Shown here one piece after another: positions 1-10,768 of a stretch of 64,000 nt of DNA (positions are counted from its first letter, which is position 1; each line of letters opens with the position of its first letter). Made by a program: the position numbers and the translations under genes. Origin of the DNA: Verpa conica. Lineage: Eukaryota; Ascomycota; Pezizomycetes; Pezizales; Morchellaceae. The stretch covers positions 1,331,001-1,395,000 of the forward strand of contig JAUFSD010000017.1 of NCBI GenBank assembly GCA_033030425.1, written 5' to 3'. The notes under the pieces were generated by a model. That model saw nothing but the letters and a program-made list of their open reading frames with translations. It searched no databases and was not told where the DNA came from.

Positions 1-683
1 CTGTAGTGCTGGTTAACGTAGCGGAGGATCCAGTTGAGATGGTCGAGAGGGATTCTGGAGCTGCGGGGGTGGTTGTGGTCTAGGACGATGATAACCGCTC
101 CGTCAAGAGTGTAGAAATATGGGGTGGAGCCTATATTTGTTGCTGGAGATGTACTCTCTGGAGGTGTGTGGATACTGGAGACGGCCTTTGACGCCTGTAG
201 CGAGCAATGACTACCGTTTGGCTGAGAAGGTGAGTTGATGATGTTGTTAGTGTGGGTCAAGATAGGCTTGGAGAGGTCTTCGTAAACCTCATCCAAGATC
301 TCACTATCCCTTTGGTGTTGGGTATCATCTGAGACTACCTTGATAGGCTCTGTGGATTGAATGCCCCTGATTCGTGAGTTTTTTCTCTCGATATCCACTG
401 CCCTCATCCTAGGCTTGATGATTTGGGAGTGGATAACGAGTGGTTTTGGATGCGTTCCCAGGATGGTGTGGGAGTTTTTGTCCGCTGAGACGTTTCCCGA
501 ATTTACCTCCATTAGAGCTTTGAACTTTGGTGAATGGAAGCCTGCGATATTTGTAGAGTCGATGGGCTTGAAGGATTTGTGTATGGTTGTAGGTACCATG
601 GATACCTGGTTCAAAAGAGGATTGATTTCGGCCACCGAGACCGGTGTAATTTGTCCGGTGCCTTCATTCTTTTGTGGTAGCAT
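1..683 (-). CDS. 5' part of an unrecognised gene, truncated by the left window edge
   Basis: On the minus strand an ATG at 683-681 opens a frame of 227 codons that is still open at position 1, so the 3' part of the gene lies outside the window. The encoded N-terminus is polar and Ser/Thr/Pro/Lys-rich, as in a disordered nuclear protein. The last 40 residues look more folded, with the segment DGAVIIVLDHNHPRSSRIPL followed by a Leu/Trp-rich helix. That end loosely resembles the C-terminal exon of the gene at 21279-22302, which has a similar Arg-Leu/Ile...Asn-His pattern. I do not recognise a domain. The plus-strand frame at 361-708 is its shadow. Long open frame and coding-like codon choice support the call; function unknown. 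Confidence 0.72.
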   Translation of the reverse strand, partial: MLPQKNEGTGQITPVSVAEINPLLNQVSMVPTTIHKSFKPIDSTNIAGFHSPKFKALMEVNSGNVSADKNSHTILGTHPKPLVIHSQIIKPRMRAVDIERKNSRIRGIQSTEPIKVVSDDTQHQRDSEILDEVYEDLSKPILTHTNNIINSPSQPNGSHCSLQASKAVSSIHTPPESTSPATNIGSTPYFYTLDGAVIIVLDHNHPRSSRIPLDHLNWILRYVNQHY

Positions 684-1380
684 TTTGGTGTATTTATGCT
701 CTTTTTGAGTGGTTGGTTGTTGGGTCTATGTGGAATATGAGGCAGGGCGGGGGAGGGATCGTGTGTTTTTTTTTTGTTATTTTTATTTTTGAGTGTGCTT
801 GTCCGAGCACCGTAAGTTATAGGTTCCATGAATCTAAGATTGATTGATTCATTTGCTTAGTTTATTTAGGCCAGGGACACGCCCGACCAGCTATATTGGA
901 ATGTCTATTCTTTCTTTTTTGTTCCCAAGCTTACAAAACCAAGGGAACTTAATCCCACAACGCAATCTCCCTATAAGAGATCGGGCTATAAGAGTAATAG
1001 CCTTATAAGGGTACGCCCGCCCGACCAGAGAAGTATCACTTTGTGTGGTGAGCCTTTTCTATAAGGATATCCACCCCATAAGCATATAGTCCTACTAGAG
1101 TTTTTATATTCTTATAGGGCGATCTCACTGTATTCAGAATCATTTAATGACTTTTCCCGTCAGAGACCACAAGAGCCCTCTTAAAGGGACTTTTCTTTTG
1201 TTTGCATCGTTGTGAATAAACCGAGTGATAATCCATGCTGCACTCGCACGACAGGCCTTCCCCCACAGATTCCCCCCACCAGATTCCAACCCACCCTAAC
1301 CCACAAAACCACCACCCCACAAAAGAGCACCACAAACAATTCCAACAAACTCCATTCCATCTCCCCCGCATCCCACAAGA
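684..1380. other. Divergent intergenic region between the left-edge gene and the 1381 gene
   Basis: This 697-bp stretch separates two divergently transcribed genes and must hold both promoters. It contains T-rich runs near 767-790, several CTATAAG/CTTATAAG words between about 970 and 1120, and two copies of a short CGCCCGACCAG motif near 875 and 1015. A C-rich, A-rich leader precedes the ATG at 1381. No convincing gene is seen; overlapping frames at 1144-1463 come from the C/A-rich leader. Confidence 0.45.
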
Positions 1381-2928
1381 ATGGCAGGCAAACGCCATGC
1401 ACCCCGGCCCCCACCAAAACCAGGCTCATCCAGCGAGGCGACAGTCCCAAGGCGCTCATTTAAAATACCATCCCAGCAGCCACTCCCAGCACTCGACACA
1501 GGCAAAGACCAATCCCTACCCAAAGCCAGTGCAGACGTGCCTGTACCTCTCCGCGAGGTTGCAGCCCACGCAGGTTCCCGCGTATCCCGCTATCCGCCGA
1601 CACCAGAGAACCCACCTCTTGTGAGTCTGGCCTCTAATATCTATGGAAGAATTACCCCGGCACGCAGCAGGCAGAGCATGGACCCGTGGTTTGGTGAGGT
1701 TAAGCCTTCTGCGGCGGTGGAGGATGTATGGCTGCGCGAGGCATGCGCTAGTAATCGGGGTGATCCGTGGGACTCGGTGATTATTCGCCAGATGACTAGG
1801 GAGTTTAATCATAGGTTTAGGACTCACTCGTCTCTCACTATGATGTTCAGGAGGTTGGAGTCGCTCATTGGGCCGTGTCCGGGTCGTAATCGCCGTCAGT
1901 TCATTGTTGAAAGTTCAATGAGCCCGCCTGTGAAGGCTGGGTTGGGTGGGTTGGAGTGTGTTAGTGCGGGTGTTGGGGATTCGGGACTGTCGGATGTGGA
2001 GGAGGGTTATGATACTGAGGAGGAGGAGGTTGTGATGGGTTTGTTGTATAGTCCTACGAGAGTGGTGTATTATGGGGGGATCGAAAGCTCGGAGGAAAGT
2101 GAAGGTGGTGGGGAGGGGGATATTGACGATGACGGTGTGGAGGATTCGGTGGGGAGTGAGACGGGGAGTGGGGTTGAGGGGACTATGGGAGACGAGAGTG
2201 AGGTGGTTAGTGATACTGAGATGGTGAGCGAGACTGAGTTTGGGAGTGAGCCTGAGGATATTGTGGGAGATTTGGTAGAGGGTAATTTAGGAGGCAATGG
2301 TGAGGATACTATGCGAGACTGTATGGAGAGTAGGGTAGAGAGTGAGGGTGAGGTTGAAGATACTATGGGTCACGAGGTAGTCGTGGTAGAGGAGCAAGAT
2401 GAACCTCTGGAAGAGGTGGGTGGTGGTGCGGGTGATTCCATTGATTCCATTGAGGAGGATATGGTGGTAGTAGATCCTCCGGAGGCTGTGGTCGACAAAG
2501 TTGTGAGCCCTGATCTGGAACCTCCAGTAGCCAATGTTCAAGAGAAAAAGCCTACTCGTAAGAGGCGTGTCCGAGACTTCGCCACTCCCCCTAGGATCCC
2601 AAGAGGAGTGTGGGACCGCTTCCTCAGATCCGACCGGAAAGCTGATGCCGATACCAATCCGGAAATCGAATATATGCCGGGATTCAACAGATCCCAGGCA
2701 ATGGTCACCAACCAAGCACCAGTATCCAGTGCCCAAAGGACGCAGTTCACCTCAATTGAGGATGCTTGGATCATTGACAACTATTCCCAAATGCGGCGCG
2801 AAGATGGTGGGATCAATTGGAGGAAATTCGGCGATATCTTTGAGCTTCAGTTCGGGAAGCAGAGGAGAAAGGAGGTTTTGAAGAGGTCTGCAAGGCTGGA
2901 GATTGAGGCCGATTATTGTCGTACTTAG
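1381..2928 (+). CDS. Two-module SANT/Myb-like protein with acidic linker
   Basis: Single open frame of 515 codons. Residues 1-100 are basic and Pro/Ser-rich. Residues about 110-162 form a first Myb/SANT-like module (EDVWL, then spaced Trp130, Phe142 and a closing FRRLE helix). Residues 200-380 are a long, very acidic Glu/Asp/Ser/Gly linker. Residues 387-400 are a basic nuclear-localisation-like patch (KKPTRKRRVR). Residues about 454-509 form a second, clearer module: IEDAWI, Trp480, FGDIFELQFG and a closing KEVLKRSARLE helix. The order module-acidic-basic-module matches the genes at 4104 and 16140. A DNA- or chromatin-binding role is inferred from the fold type, not from a named family. No intron is needed. 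Confidence 0.82.
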   Translation: MAGKRHAPRPPPKPGSSSEATVPRRSFKIPSQQPLPALDTGKDQSLPKASADVPVPLREVAAHAGSRVSRYPPTPENPPLVSLASNIYGRITPARSRQSMDPWFGEVKPSAAVEDVWLREACASNRGDPWDSVIIRQMTREFNHRFRTHSSLTMMFRRLESLIGPCPGRNRRQFIVESSMSPPVKAGLGGLECVSAGVGDSGLSDVEEGYDTEEEEVVMGLLYSPTRVVYYGGIESSEESEGGGEGDIDDDGVEDSVGSETGSGVEGTMGDESEVVSDTEMVSETEFGSEPEDIVGDLVEGNLGGNGEDTMRDCMESRVESEGEVEDTMGHEVVVVEEQDEPLEEVGGGAGDSIDSIEEDMVVVDPPEAVVDKVVSPDLEPPVANVQEKKPTRKRRVRDFATPPRIPRGVWDRFLRSDRKADADTNPEIEYMPGFNRSQAMVTNQAPVSSAQRTQFTSIEDAWIIDNYSQMRREDGGINWRKFGDIFELQFGKQRRKEVLKRSARLEIEADYCRT

Positions 2929-4103
2929 TCGAGTTTCTCCAACACCCAGAAGCGGGTTAGGCAAGTCGGAGTATATGGAATTACAAGCGACGGGAGTAGT
3001 ACTGAGGATCATGTGTCCGGTTATTAGGTTGAGTGCTGTGTATTGGGATTTCGTGCCTATTTCTCTTTGGATTTATGTCTGGCTCGAGAGTGGTGGTACT
3101 AACCGCTGTGCCCTATTATCATTGCCAGATGTAGGTGTTTGTTCATTATATGATGGGGGTCTTCAGGTCTCTGGGGTTTCTATTTTCAATGTAGTTAGCG
3201 TTATATCTAATGTTACAATCGTCAAAGAGATAGTAGTGTGTTTTGTCAGAGGTAAATATTGAAGTCTTTAGGGTATGGGGAAAGTTTAGAATCGAGAGAG
3301 GGTAAAATCTGTCTCATTCTTGGAAGTCTCTCGTAAGGAGCCAATTATTATTAGTTAGAAACATAGAACACCTCCTCCCAACCCCATCTACTTCAAGATC
3401 TTGCCTTTTGAACACTGTTGATAGGTATATAATGTAGTGTATGGTATTTATTTTCATCGACCGTGTGATTTTAGGTATCAGCCTCGATGAAGTATACGTT
3501 AGGAGGATCCTGTAAAATGCCTTTTGGTTCTTCGTACGCCTATAATTCCTAAATACAACCCAAATACACGAGAACGTTGTCTTCAGTGCTAAGTATATCC
3601 AAGTCCCACTCCTGTGTGTCAGAAGTTAACACCATCCGAATCGTACAGCCATACCGGATAGAGATAGCGGGTTTTTATCAGCACTTACTTTCAGTAGATA
3701 CCGCAATTCCCAAGCAGTCAGAACACGGGTACCTATCCATTGGCTCACGGGTAACTGCGAGATATGTATATATCTTTTGTTTGTTTTTTCTCTCCACCTG
3801 CAAGCCTCCCTTTGAGTGGATGCTACGCTGCAAGAATCTCTCCTAGGCCAAAAAGCGGAAGGTTTAGACTTCGGCTTCGGCTAATATGTGCGGCAGAACA
3901 AACACCCTTTCAAGCTCTGTGACTGCCGTATCTAGCCGTTTCGCACAATGGATTTGTACATTTCCTCTTATCTTCTTATACCTCATGTAGATTCTTTCTA
4001 TCCCTCCCCAACTCTAAACATCTCCTCACCTCTCTCAATCGCCGCAATCCATTTTTATCCACAGCATATTTTTACTTTGGGTAAATCGGATTATCATTAA
4101 CTC
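2929..4103 (+). other. Intergenic region with one weak open frame
   Basis: Between two tandem SANT-like genes. Frames at 2903-3262 and 3577-3846 are open, but the first mostly trails the upstream gene and the second lacks an ATG start. The 3577-3846 frame (about 89 codons) has mixed, protein-like composition and could be a decayed exon, but nothing anchors it. The last 130 bp are C/T-rich, with a short leader before the ATG at 4104. Confidence 0.35.
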
Positions 4104-5468
4104 GTGATTATGGAAAATTATAGCCCAGATGAATCGTTTCCAAGCTCCCCTCCAGAATACCATGTTCAGTCGCCCCCACTCACCTATCATCAGGATTCCG
4201 TTGAGGCTTGTAATAAGAGGGCCATCGAAAGATTCTCCACCAGGGGCCCAGCAGCAGCTGCCCGTATGAGAGGGCCCTTCCAATTATCTACATCCATCTC
4301 ACTGAAAGGGCTCCGTAGTTCCATGGACACCCTTGGTAGATTGTCGGATGATGGCAATAGCATTACCAAACAGGTTGACGCAGCCAATACTTCAAGACAA
4401 GCAGGGTTGTACCCCTCCCACAGCTTCAAGCACGGCCAAGACCAGCCTGCCAGTCACTCCACCTCGTCCACCCTCAGCATCCGCCGTAAATCCGCACACC
4501 CAAACCTCAGAGGACCGTACGACTCCACAGCCAATTCTATCAGACTCAGAAGGATGAATCCGTTCCTATCTGGTATGAGTATTCCGGATTTCAACACGCG
4601 TTTGTCTGGGAACGAGTTTAAGCCGCGCGAGCCGACACACTATCCTGCCGGTCATATTCTTAATCCCCCAGCTGGCCTCCGTCGTACTAGAACTACTATT
4701 CCGGAAGGGAGTCGCACTGCTAGAGCTGCTATGCCGGAAGGGAATCGTGCTACTAGAACTACTATGCCGGAAGCGAGTCGTACCCTTAATCACCGCCGTT
4801 CGATGGTGGATGATCCGAAGGAAAATTTCTCTACGTTCAAAACTATGTCGTCAGCATTGCTCGAAAGGAAGGGAGTTCAGTGGGAAAATGTTGTCATCGG
4901 GTATAATAAAATGGGCCCCAAAGAGCCCCTCACCGTTTCACAAGCCAAGGAGATTTGGAATACCTTGCCGCATGTTACCGTTCTCCCCGGAGATGACAAT
5001 GAGGAGGATGACATGTGTGCTAGCGAAACCGATGACTATAATTTGGAGTTGCACTGTTATACGTCGGATTCCGGCGGTGAATCTACTTATACTGTGGCAG
5101 GGGATACCTCGTCCGAGGATGAATTGGACGGTGAGGACAAGGTTAAGACTCCTAAGTTGCAAGCAAAGCGGGTTACTCCGCAGTTTCATGAGCCTATGCA
5201 ACAGGATCAACCATCTTCTAAGTCCAGAAGTCTCCCCAAGGCGCGGGCTAAGAAGGCTTATACTCCTGCTCAGGAGAGGTGGATGCTGAGAGTGATGCCG
5301 ACGGTTATGAAAGACGGGAAGAAAATGTCCAATAGTTCTTGGAAGGCTGTCCAAGAACTATTCTTCAATGAGTTCCATGAACTTAAGCTGTTGGACAGCT
5401 TGCGAGATGTTTGGACCACTGTCCAGAAGAAGCATGAGCAAGCTCTTCTTAATACCTTCCAAGAATAA
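4104..5468 (+). CDS. Two-module SANT/Myb-like protein with 11-residue repeats
   Basis: Open frame of 454 codons. The N-terminal 240 residues are Ser/Arg/Pro-rich and probably disordered; residues 193-225 hold three 11-residue tandem repeats (consensus RTxRTTMPEGS). Residues about 245-290 carry a degenerate SANT-like module (FKTMSSALLERKGVQWENV, then a Trp-Asn closing helix). Residues about 297-345 are strongly acidic. Residues about 383-446 form a second module: YTPAQERWMLR, then SSWKAVQELFFNEF and a closing LRDVWTTVQKKH helix. The layout matches the 1381 and 16140 proteins despite little identity, which suggests diverged paralogues. Likely nuclear and DNA/chromatin-associated by inference. 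It lies about 1.2 kb downstream of the 1381 gene, on the same strand. Confidence 0.8.
   Translation: MIMENYSPDESFPSSPPEYHVQSPPLTYHQDSVEACNKRAIERFSTRGPAAAARMRGPFQLSTSISLKGLRSSMDTLGRLSDDGNSITKQVDAANTSRQAGLYPSHSFKHGQDQPASHSTSSTLSIRRKSAHPNLRGPYDSTANSIRLRRMNPFLSGMSIPDFNTRLSGNEFKPREPTHYPAGHILNPPAGLRRTRTTIPEGSRTARAAMPEGNRATRTTMPEASRTLNHRRSMVDDPKENFSTFKTMSSALLERKGVQWENVVIGYNKMGPKEPLTVSQAKEIWNTLPHVTVLPGDDNEEDDMCASETDDYNLELHCYTSDSGGESTYTVAGDTSSEDELDGEDKVKTPKLQAKRVTPQFHEPMQQDQPSSKSRSLPKARAKKAYTPAQERWMLRVMPTVMKDGKKMSNSSWKAVQELFFNEFHELKLLDSLRDVWTTVQKKHEQALLNTFQE
4680..4778 (+). repeat. Three 33-bp tandem repeats inside the 4104 gene
   Basis: Units 4680-4712, 4713-4745 and 4746-4778 each encode 11 residues (R-x-x-R-T/A-T/A-M/I-P-E-G/A-S/N). 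The units differ at a few positions, so the expansion is not brand new. The frame is kept across all three. Confidence 0.85.
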
Positions 5469-5595
5469 ACAAGGTTATCTCACTTCCACAAGCAGGATTC
5501 ATCTAACTTGCAGCATCTTTCACGAATACATTGATATTATTAATCAAAGGTTACTTCTTCAACATGTCATCGAATTCAGCCACTCCGTCTCAAAA

Positions 5596-5760
5596 ATGTC
5601 TCAGTATTCAACATCTACCGTATACGTATTAAATCCTGGCGAATACTTCTCGGCTGCTTGTATTTGCGTCCGGCGCTCATCGGCTGGAATGCACACGACA
5701 ATACATGAAATTCTGCCGGCGGTTACTTTCATTACCGTTTGTCCGGTTTATCCGGTTTAA
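5596..5760 (+). CDS. Candidate 54-aa ORF
   Basis: An ATG in a strong context (AAAATGTCT) opens 54 codons ending at TAA 5758-5760. Composition is balanced and protein-like, with a hydrophobic C-terminal third. It lies 128 bp after the 4104 gene and just before decayed coding sequence, so it may be the 5' remnant of that relic. No family recognised. Confidence 0.3.
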   Translation: MSQYSTSTVYVLNPGEYFSAACICVRRSSAGMHTTIHEILPAVTFITVCPVYPV

Positions 5761-5831
5761 GAAGGATAAGTCATAACCTTACGAATCCCTTTCCCTATTG
5801 ATAAATCTATTATTGGTACGTTTTCTTTTGG

Positions 5832-6723
5832 TTGGGGGCAATTCATATACACTGTTTCATGTCACGGTTCGGGTTTCATTTTCGTTCGGGTCAGTTCATG
5901 TATATTTGTCCTTTATCAGCCGTCATTAAGTGTGCTGCGGTGGCGGCGGCGTTTCATAGGGTTTCATGGGTAAAGAATATACTGGTACGGTTTATGTTAC
6001 TTGCTGTTTTTTACTACCCTGTAGAGGGAGTTGAAACTCTAGATAGTAACGTTAGAGTTTTTTTTAACAATGAGGGGGCTTATGGGTCACCTCAGGATGT
6101 AGGGTAGATTACTTCTGTAGGTGTTGGATATGTAGTGACCAGCAGCTCGGGCTACCTTATTTCGATGGCGTAAACGTGGTATTCTGGTGGTATTATCTTT
6201 ACTCCACCCACGATACTTTCAAGGCTAACTATAGCGGAACAGATCCTTCTAGTGCCACGACCGGAGAGTATAGGAGGGCTCACACGAGTGGGTAGACATA
6301 CGTTAGATGTCTTTCTTACGACATGACGACATGACGACTATTCTATGGTCCGGTGGAAGTTGCTGCCCCCCCCTATAATGCGGTTGTGGGCCGACACATA
6401 CTGGTTTATCAGAAGGTAGAATCGGTGTCCAGCCGCATGACTGTTGATGCTACGGAAAATGGGCAGCTTCACTGGGTCATGGGATAACTCAGGTTACAAC
6501 CCACTATGGATATCCAGGAATCATTCGGCGGACACATTAAGGCAGGGGGGTCCGGAGTCATTACCTCTATATGCCATTCAAAGGGCCGAGTAAAGTCTTT
6601 TGAGGTCGTACATATATCGGTACCTATCCGCGGCGCTCGAATTTCGTCAAAATATTAGGGGATAGTGTTCACGAGTAATCACTCGGTTATCTTTCACCGC
6701 GGACGGTTGGAACCGACCACCTA
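5832..6723 (+). pseudogene. Decayed plus-strand coding sequence, identity unknown
   Basis: No single frame is open, but two plus-strand frames read as protein-like sequence with unusually sparse stops. The frame starting at 5832 is clean to TAG near 6105, then continues with few stops to about 6340. A second frame, from about 6110 to 6723, has only four internal stops in about 205 codons (for example the stretch FYGPVEVAAPPYNAVVGRH). The picture is of one gene broken by nonsense changes and at least one frameshift. I do not recognise the product. Choosing the best frames by eye inflates significance, so this is a moderate call. Confidence 0.4.
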
Positions 6724-8261
6724 AGAGGCCAACCCAGAATAGAAGCTGGTTTGTTACTAGGGATAAGCAGGTGTGGGACATACTGGAGTGCCTGAATTGC
6801 GGATGGATGCGGATCATCGCGGTATATTATCTCTTAATATAGAGCATATAAAGAGCCCATGGAGCGTACTCAGGAGTCTCTCCCAGCCCCTACGCATCTC
6901 TACGGTTCACCAGCTTCATCTAGATCACCATTAAGTAGCTGGGTGTGACTTTTGGCACTCGGCTGTACACACAAAAAAGCATATCTAAACATACTAAAGC
7001 ACCCTCTCTATCTGTGTGTGCCATACCCACAAGCAACCGAAAAATATAAGTAATAATTATATACGAAACTTCAAGAGCTGGAGAAACATGTGTGGTTTGA
7101 ATCTGGATGATTCTCCTACACATGGGTACAAAATTAATTCCTGGATCCTCAAACCGGAGTTGAGGATACGCGATATAAACGACTAAATTTATACGTTCAA
7201 GTCCATTGGAGGAACGCTACTTATCTAGCAACGTCCGGTAGCAAACTGGTCTACTAGGGAATATTCCCCAATAGATTAGTCCGCTGGGGTGTATTCCTGG
7301 ATAAGTGGCGTTCCTTCAATAAGCTAGAATATATCAAAAGTCAGGGGTGTTTGGTTGGGAGCTATTTTAAAGGATTATGGATCCTAAGATATAAAAAGTA
7401 CCGGTTAGAAGTGGCGGTGGGGATATCAGTTTCAAAACTGCTCTTTGAAATACTTTAATTTGAGGGTGGTACGAAAGAGGGCACGCTTTACTCTAGTATC
7501 GAATATAGATATTCATGGTTCATGTGATGTATCTGTAGCTACTTGAGTATTCTTGCTAAGTGTTCATTTAGAGATACTCATAGATTACTAGGCTTATGGA
7601 TTGAGGACTGGATTTAGAATGTGATTGATGGAGGTCTATGAAAGGTTTCTGTTCCTGGGCAGAGTAGCTGTATGTTGGTTGGGATTTGGGATAATTTGAT
7701 ATAAACCGTGAATACATGATGTAAATATCTCTCTATAAACTTATTAGGACATCAATTAATAGAAGAATATATTTGTAGATGCTGTTCACACGGTACCTAA
7801 TGGGGCTAGGGTTCATATTGGACTGGACAAGAAATCCACGCCCAACACCCACCAAAGAAACCTTACCTAGAGCCTCAGTGAGAATTTCATCGACTGGGGA
7901 TTACGTAATGATCGCAGCCATAAAGATACAATGTGCCACTGAGTAGTGGCTGCAATAGGCGTGCTAAGGTCTTTGAGCTGCTTTCGGATGTGTTGTCGGT
8001 GCTAGGTCCTTTGTTTCCTATCCCGCTTGGCATTCTTCTTGCGGCTCCACAGACCAGTTTAGAGCCTCGATGAACCTCCATATTCGCTTTGTGATCGTGT
8101 AATCCCTTCTCATAAAGACCTATCAAAAATATCACTATTTCTTTGTAGAATTTTACATTGTATGCTTGTCCTACCATCGTTTATTAATCTATTTACTAAT
8201 TGTCACGAGCCAGTCTCCACCAACTACTATTCCAATCTGAAACCTATCATTTCGATCAGTA
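6724..8261. other. AT-rich gene-poor stretch
   Basis: Holds the fold-back repeat at 7205-7320 and otherwise no supported gene. A minus-strand frame at 7887-8177 and an overlapping plus-strand frame around 7925-8087 are both protein-like, so neither can be chosen. The last 80 bp are the leader of the 8262 gene. Confidence 0.4.
7205..7320. repeat. 116-bp fold-back element with 22-bp imperfect terminal inverted repeats
   Basis: Left arm 7205-7226 (ATTGGAGGAACGCTACTTAT...) and right arm 7299-7320 are inverted copies differing at about two positions. The interior is itself partly self-complementary (GGGAATATTCCCC near 7258-7270, GGGGTGTATTCC near 7287-7298), so the unit could form a long hairpin. 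No clear target-site duplication. Probably a small non-autonomous element or fold-back. Confidence 0.6.
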
Positions 8262-9033
8262 ATGTATAAACCTGCCGACCGACCAGATCCGCAAGCTTCC
8301 ATGATGCTTCTACAACGTCTAGCTGCCGAACCTGCAGCATGCTGTCCTACTCTGGACCCTCTAACGGCAAAACCTTACCAGCCCCAAAAAACCTCTGTCC
8401 ACGCCTACCAAAGAATTATGCGGAATGAGTATAAGGGACCCATCGTCATGCCTCCCGAGAGGATTACAACACTCTATCCACCACCGAAACCAATAACTGC
8501 CTCAGAGTCGAGCAATCTTGGGAGGTATCTTCTTGGGCAGTTTACATACCCGACAACTACAGCTGTCCCTGTTGATCCAGATGTTGAGGCGTCACTCTCT
8601 GAGGATATGGAAATGCTAAGTGTCCATTCTGTGGAGATTGATGCTGAGGTGCCGATCTCCACCGGTGCAGCGGAGACCATGTCTGCTCCGGTGCGAATTG
8701 AGGACCTACGGAAGGCCAACACACGTGATCGCAGGTCGTCTCATCAGACACAGGCTAAGCTCAAAGTCGTCAAGGCTGTAAAGAGGGCTTCTCTTACGCG
8801 CAGACACAGCCCAAGACTTGACCGGATTCAAGCTATTGACTACAGAGCGTTCTTCAGAGGTAGATTGAACCTTGGATGATCGTTGGAGTAATTGGAATCT
8901 AACCGAAATAATAGTTAGTAAAGAGAGAATGGGCCAGGTTGAGAAGCCTATTAGGAGACGTAGTTCCAGATTGGGTATGCGTTCCTCAAGATATCGGAGG
9001 GGACCATCTCTAGCAGAAGTCCACATGAACTGA
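8262..9033 (+). CDS. Two-exon basic protein of unknown function (exons 8262-8859 and 8915-9033)
   Basis: Without splicing the frame stops at 8879, but GTAGAT at 8860 is a plausible donor. A TCTAAC branch point near 8899 and an acceptor ending at 8914 define a 55-nt intron that restores the frame. The spliced product is 238 aa. Its N-terminal two thirds are Pro-rich with a short acidic Ser/Glu stretch near residues 105-130. The C-terminus is strongly basic and carries two related patches (RRHSPRLDR before the junction, RRRSSRLGMR after it). Looks nuclear and nucleic-acid-binding by charge only. The 55-nt intron equals that of the 21279 gene. No domain recognised. Confidence 0.7.
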
Positions 9034-9982
9034 TATGTACCTCTGCCTCTAGGTGGGTTATTTTGAGAGATGCCGGTCGATATGAGTATTTTGGATATAG
9101 TATCTGTTCTCATCTGGGGTATTTCACAGCGTCCTTGTGATACTGCTGTGGGATATAAATCATGTGCTATATAGTTCTGTTCGTGATAATAAAGTATTTG
9201 AATTAGCGTAACTAATCAGTATTGTCATTCTTTTGTGAGGTGATTAACGTGCCACTTAGTTCTCCAAATCCAGCCCTGCCGTGTAGTAGAGATATGTACT
9301 CGTAGCTAGACTTCTCGATTCATTGACCGAAAGCAATAATATAAGGATAAGATGTCATAATATGGTCTAGGACTTTAGATAGATCGCGTAAAACATCATC
9401 TAGGCCGATAGGAGATGAATTGAGTATCCATTCTGTATGTACTTGATCTTCGGAGTAAGCATATTAACTTGAATGTTTAAAAAACGAAATAGGAGAGGTA
9501 TCGGTACAGGATGGAGCAAAATTGAAAACCAGGGTTATTTCGCGCCTCGAACACCATTTCGAAACCTGTACCTATCGCAAAAGCTCATAGGCCGCCAACC
9601 CAGCTTTCAGTATCTCTGCTACCTACCTCTCCACTATAGCTACCTCTCATGAGTTGAAGAATATTTTTTGGATGTAACTCTAGCCTGTAGTTACCCGGAT
9701 TTCTAGGTCAAACCCTCGCAGACTAGCAGATTCTACGACATTCACTCGTACCTGTAGAAATATTGCTTTATACTTAGAGAGGGTATTGTTTTCATTTCTC
9801 TAGAGGTACAGGGCATGCTCTACTGTTTTGTCTAAAATTCAGGCTCTGTTATGCTGTGTATTAGGTGTGCTCTTGCTCTCGTGTCGTGGAGAAGGACGCC
9901 CCTTTCTGAAGCACGGACCTCGTGCTTTTTTATTCAGGATGATTTTTACGCGTGTAACGCATGCATAATAGTTGGGTTTTGA
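9034..9982. other. AT-rich intergenic stretch
   Basis: No supported gene. Contains a compact hairpin with a T-run at 9909-9930, listed separately. An imperfect inverted pair around GGTACAGG (near 9503 and 9565) is too short to interpret. Confidence 0.4.
9909..9930 (+). terminator. Hairpin followed by T-run, terminator-like
   Basis: Arms AAGCACG (9909-9915) and CGTGCTT (9921-9927) pair perfectly around a 5-base loop and run into T residues. In a fungus such a T-run could end a Pol III transcript, but no upstream Pol III promoter boxes are seen. A bacterial-type terminator is not expected here. Confidence 0.2.
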
Positions 9983-10620
9983 TTGATACAGCTATCCCTA
10001 TGGGTATCGACCTGGCTAAATATATCTGCAATACGCTGGCACGTTCAATACCATAGACTCACCTTGAGTGAACTTGCGAATACATTCTTCATCCCTATCT
10101 TTATATATTTTGGCAAGATTCCTCTTGCCAAACCTTCTATCATGTTTACTTCATGCAATATGGTGCTCTCCCATACCGTAAAAACCGACATAGACCAAAA
10201 CAATGAAACAACAGAATGGGATACTACCCTCAACCTACATTCCCGGACGCTTACTATTTCCTAAAATCTCCCGAGAACTCAATGAATACCCCACGGTATA
10301 TATTTATAACACGTTCCTTGCCACTCAAGGCCTTTATGGATATCGACTTCCCGATCTTCATATCAATGTCCTTGCTGCCCCTTCGACCTCGTTGGCATAG
10401 TATAAATTAAGGCCACTGTTTTGCTATGATGTGCCCAGGCGAACCTATTCGGCGAAGTATGCCAGTCTCGTTCGCAATTATACTGGGCAGTTCTATTTCG
10501 CATTTCCATGTGTCTCGGTCGTTGGTGAAAAGAACTTGCTTTACCGGTGTGTATGTACCTAGATCTTTAATTACTTCAGTAAGTGATGAAGGCTGTGGTG
10601 AGTCCTTTTCGGATTGTTAG
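9983..10620 (+). pseudogene. Possible decayed coding sequence
   Basis: Three plus-strand frames (9983-10264, 10203-10400, 10216-10410) overlap. The last continues in the same frame as 10426-10620 after a single TAA. That frame has C-rich third positions, for example in TPRYIFITRSLPLKAFMDID. This fits one gene broken by a frameshift near 10210 and a nonsense change near 10410. Identity unknown; chance is not excluded. Confidence 0.3.
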
Positions 10621-10730
10621 TCCTGGGGCTGGACTACGTCCGTGGTAAGCGAATGAATAGGTCAATTATAGGTAAATGCAGCCCTAAGGCTATGGTACTC
10701 AAATCAATGCACTCGTATAAAATAAACCAA

Positions 10731-10744
10731 ACACACACACACAC
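10731..10744. repeat. (AC)7 microsatellite
   Basis: Seven AC units just downstream of the stop of the minus-strand 10769 gene. Confidence 0.9.
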
Positions 10745-10768
10745 AAAAGAAAGCACAAAACAATATCT

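Noticed and set aside
8706..9113. 135-codon minus-strand ORF
   Set aside because: It is the antisense of the spliced 8262-9033 gene, which has better splice and codon support.
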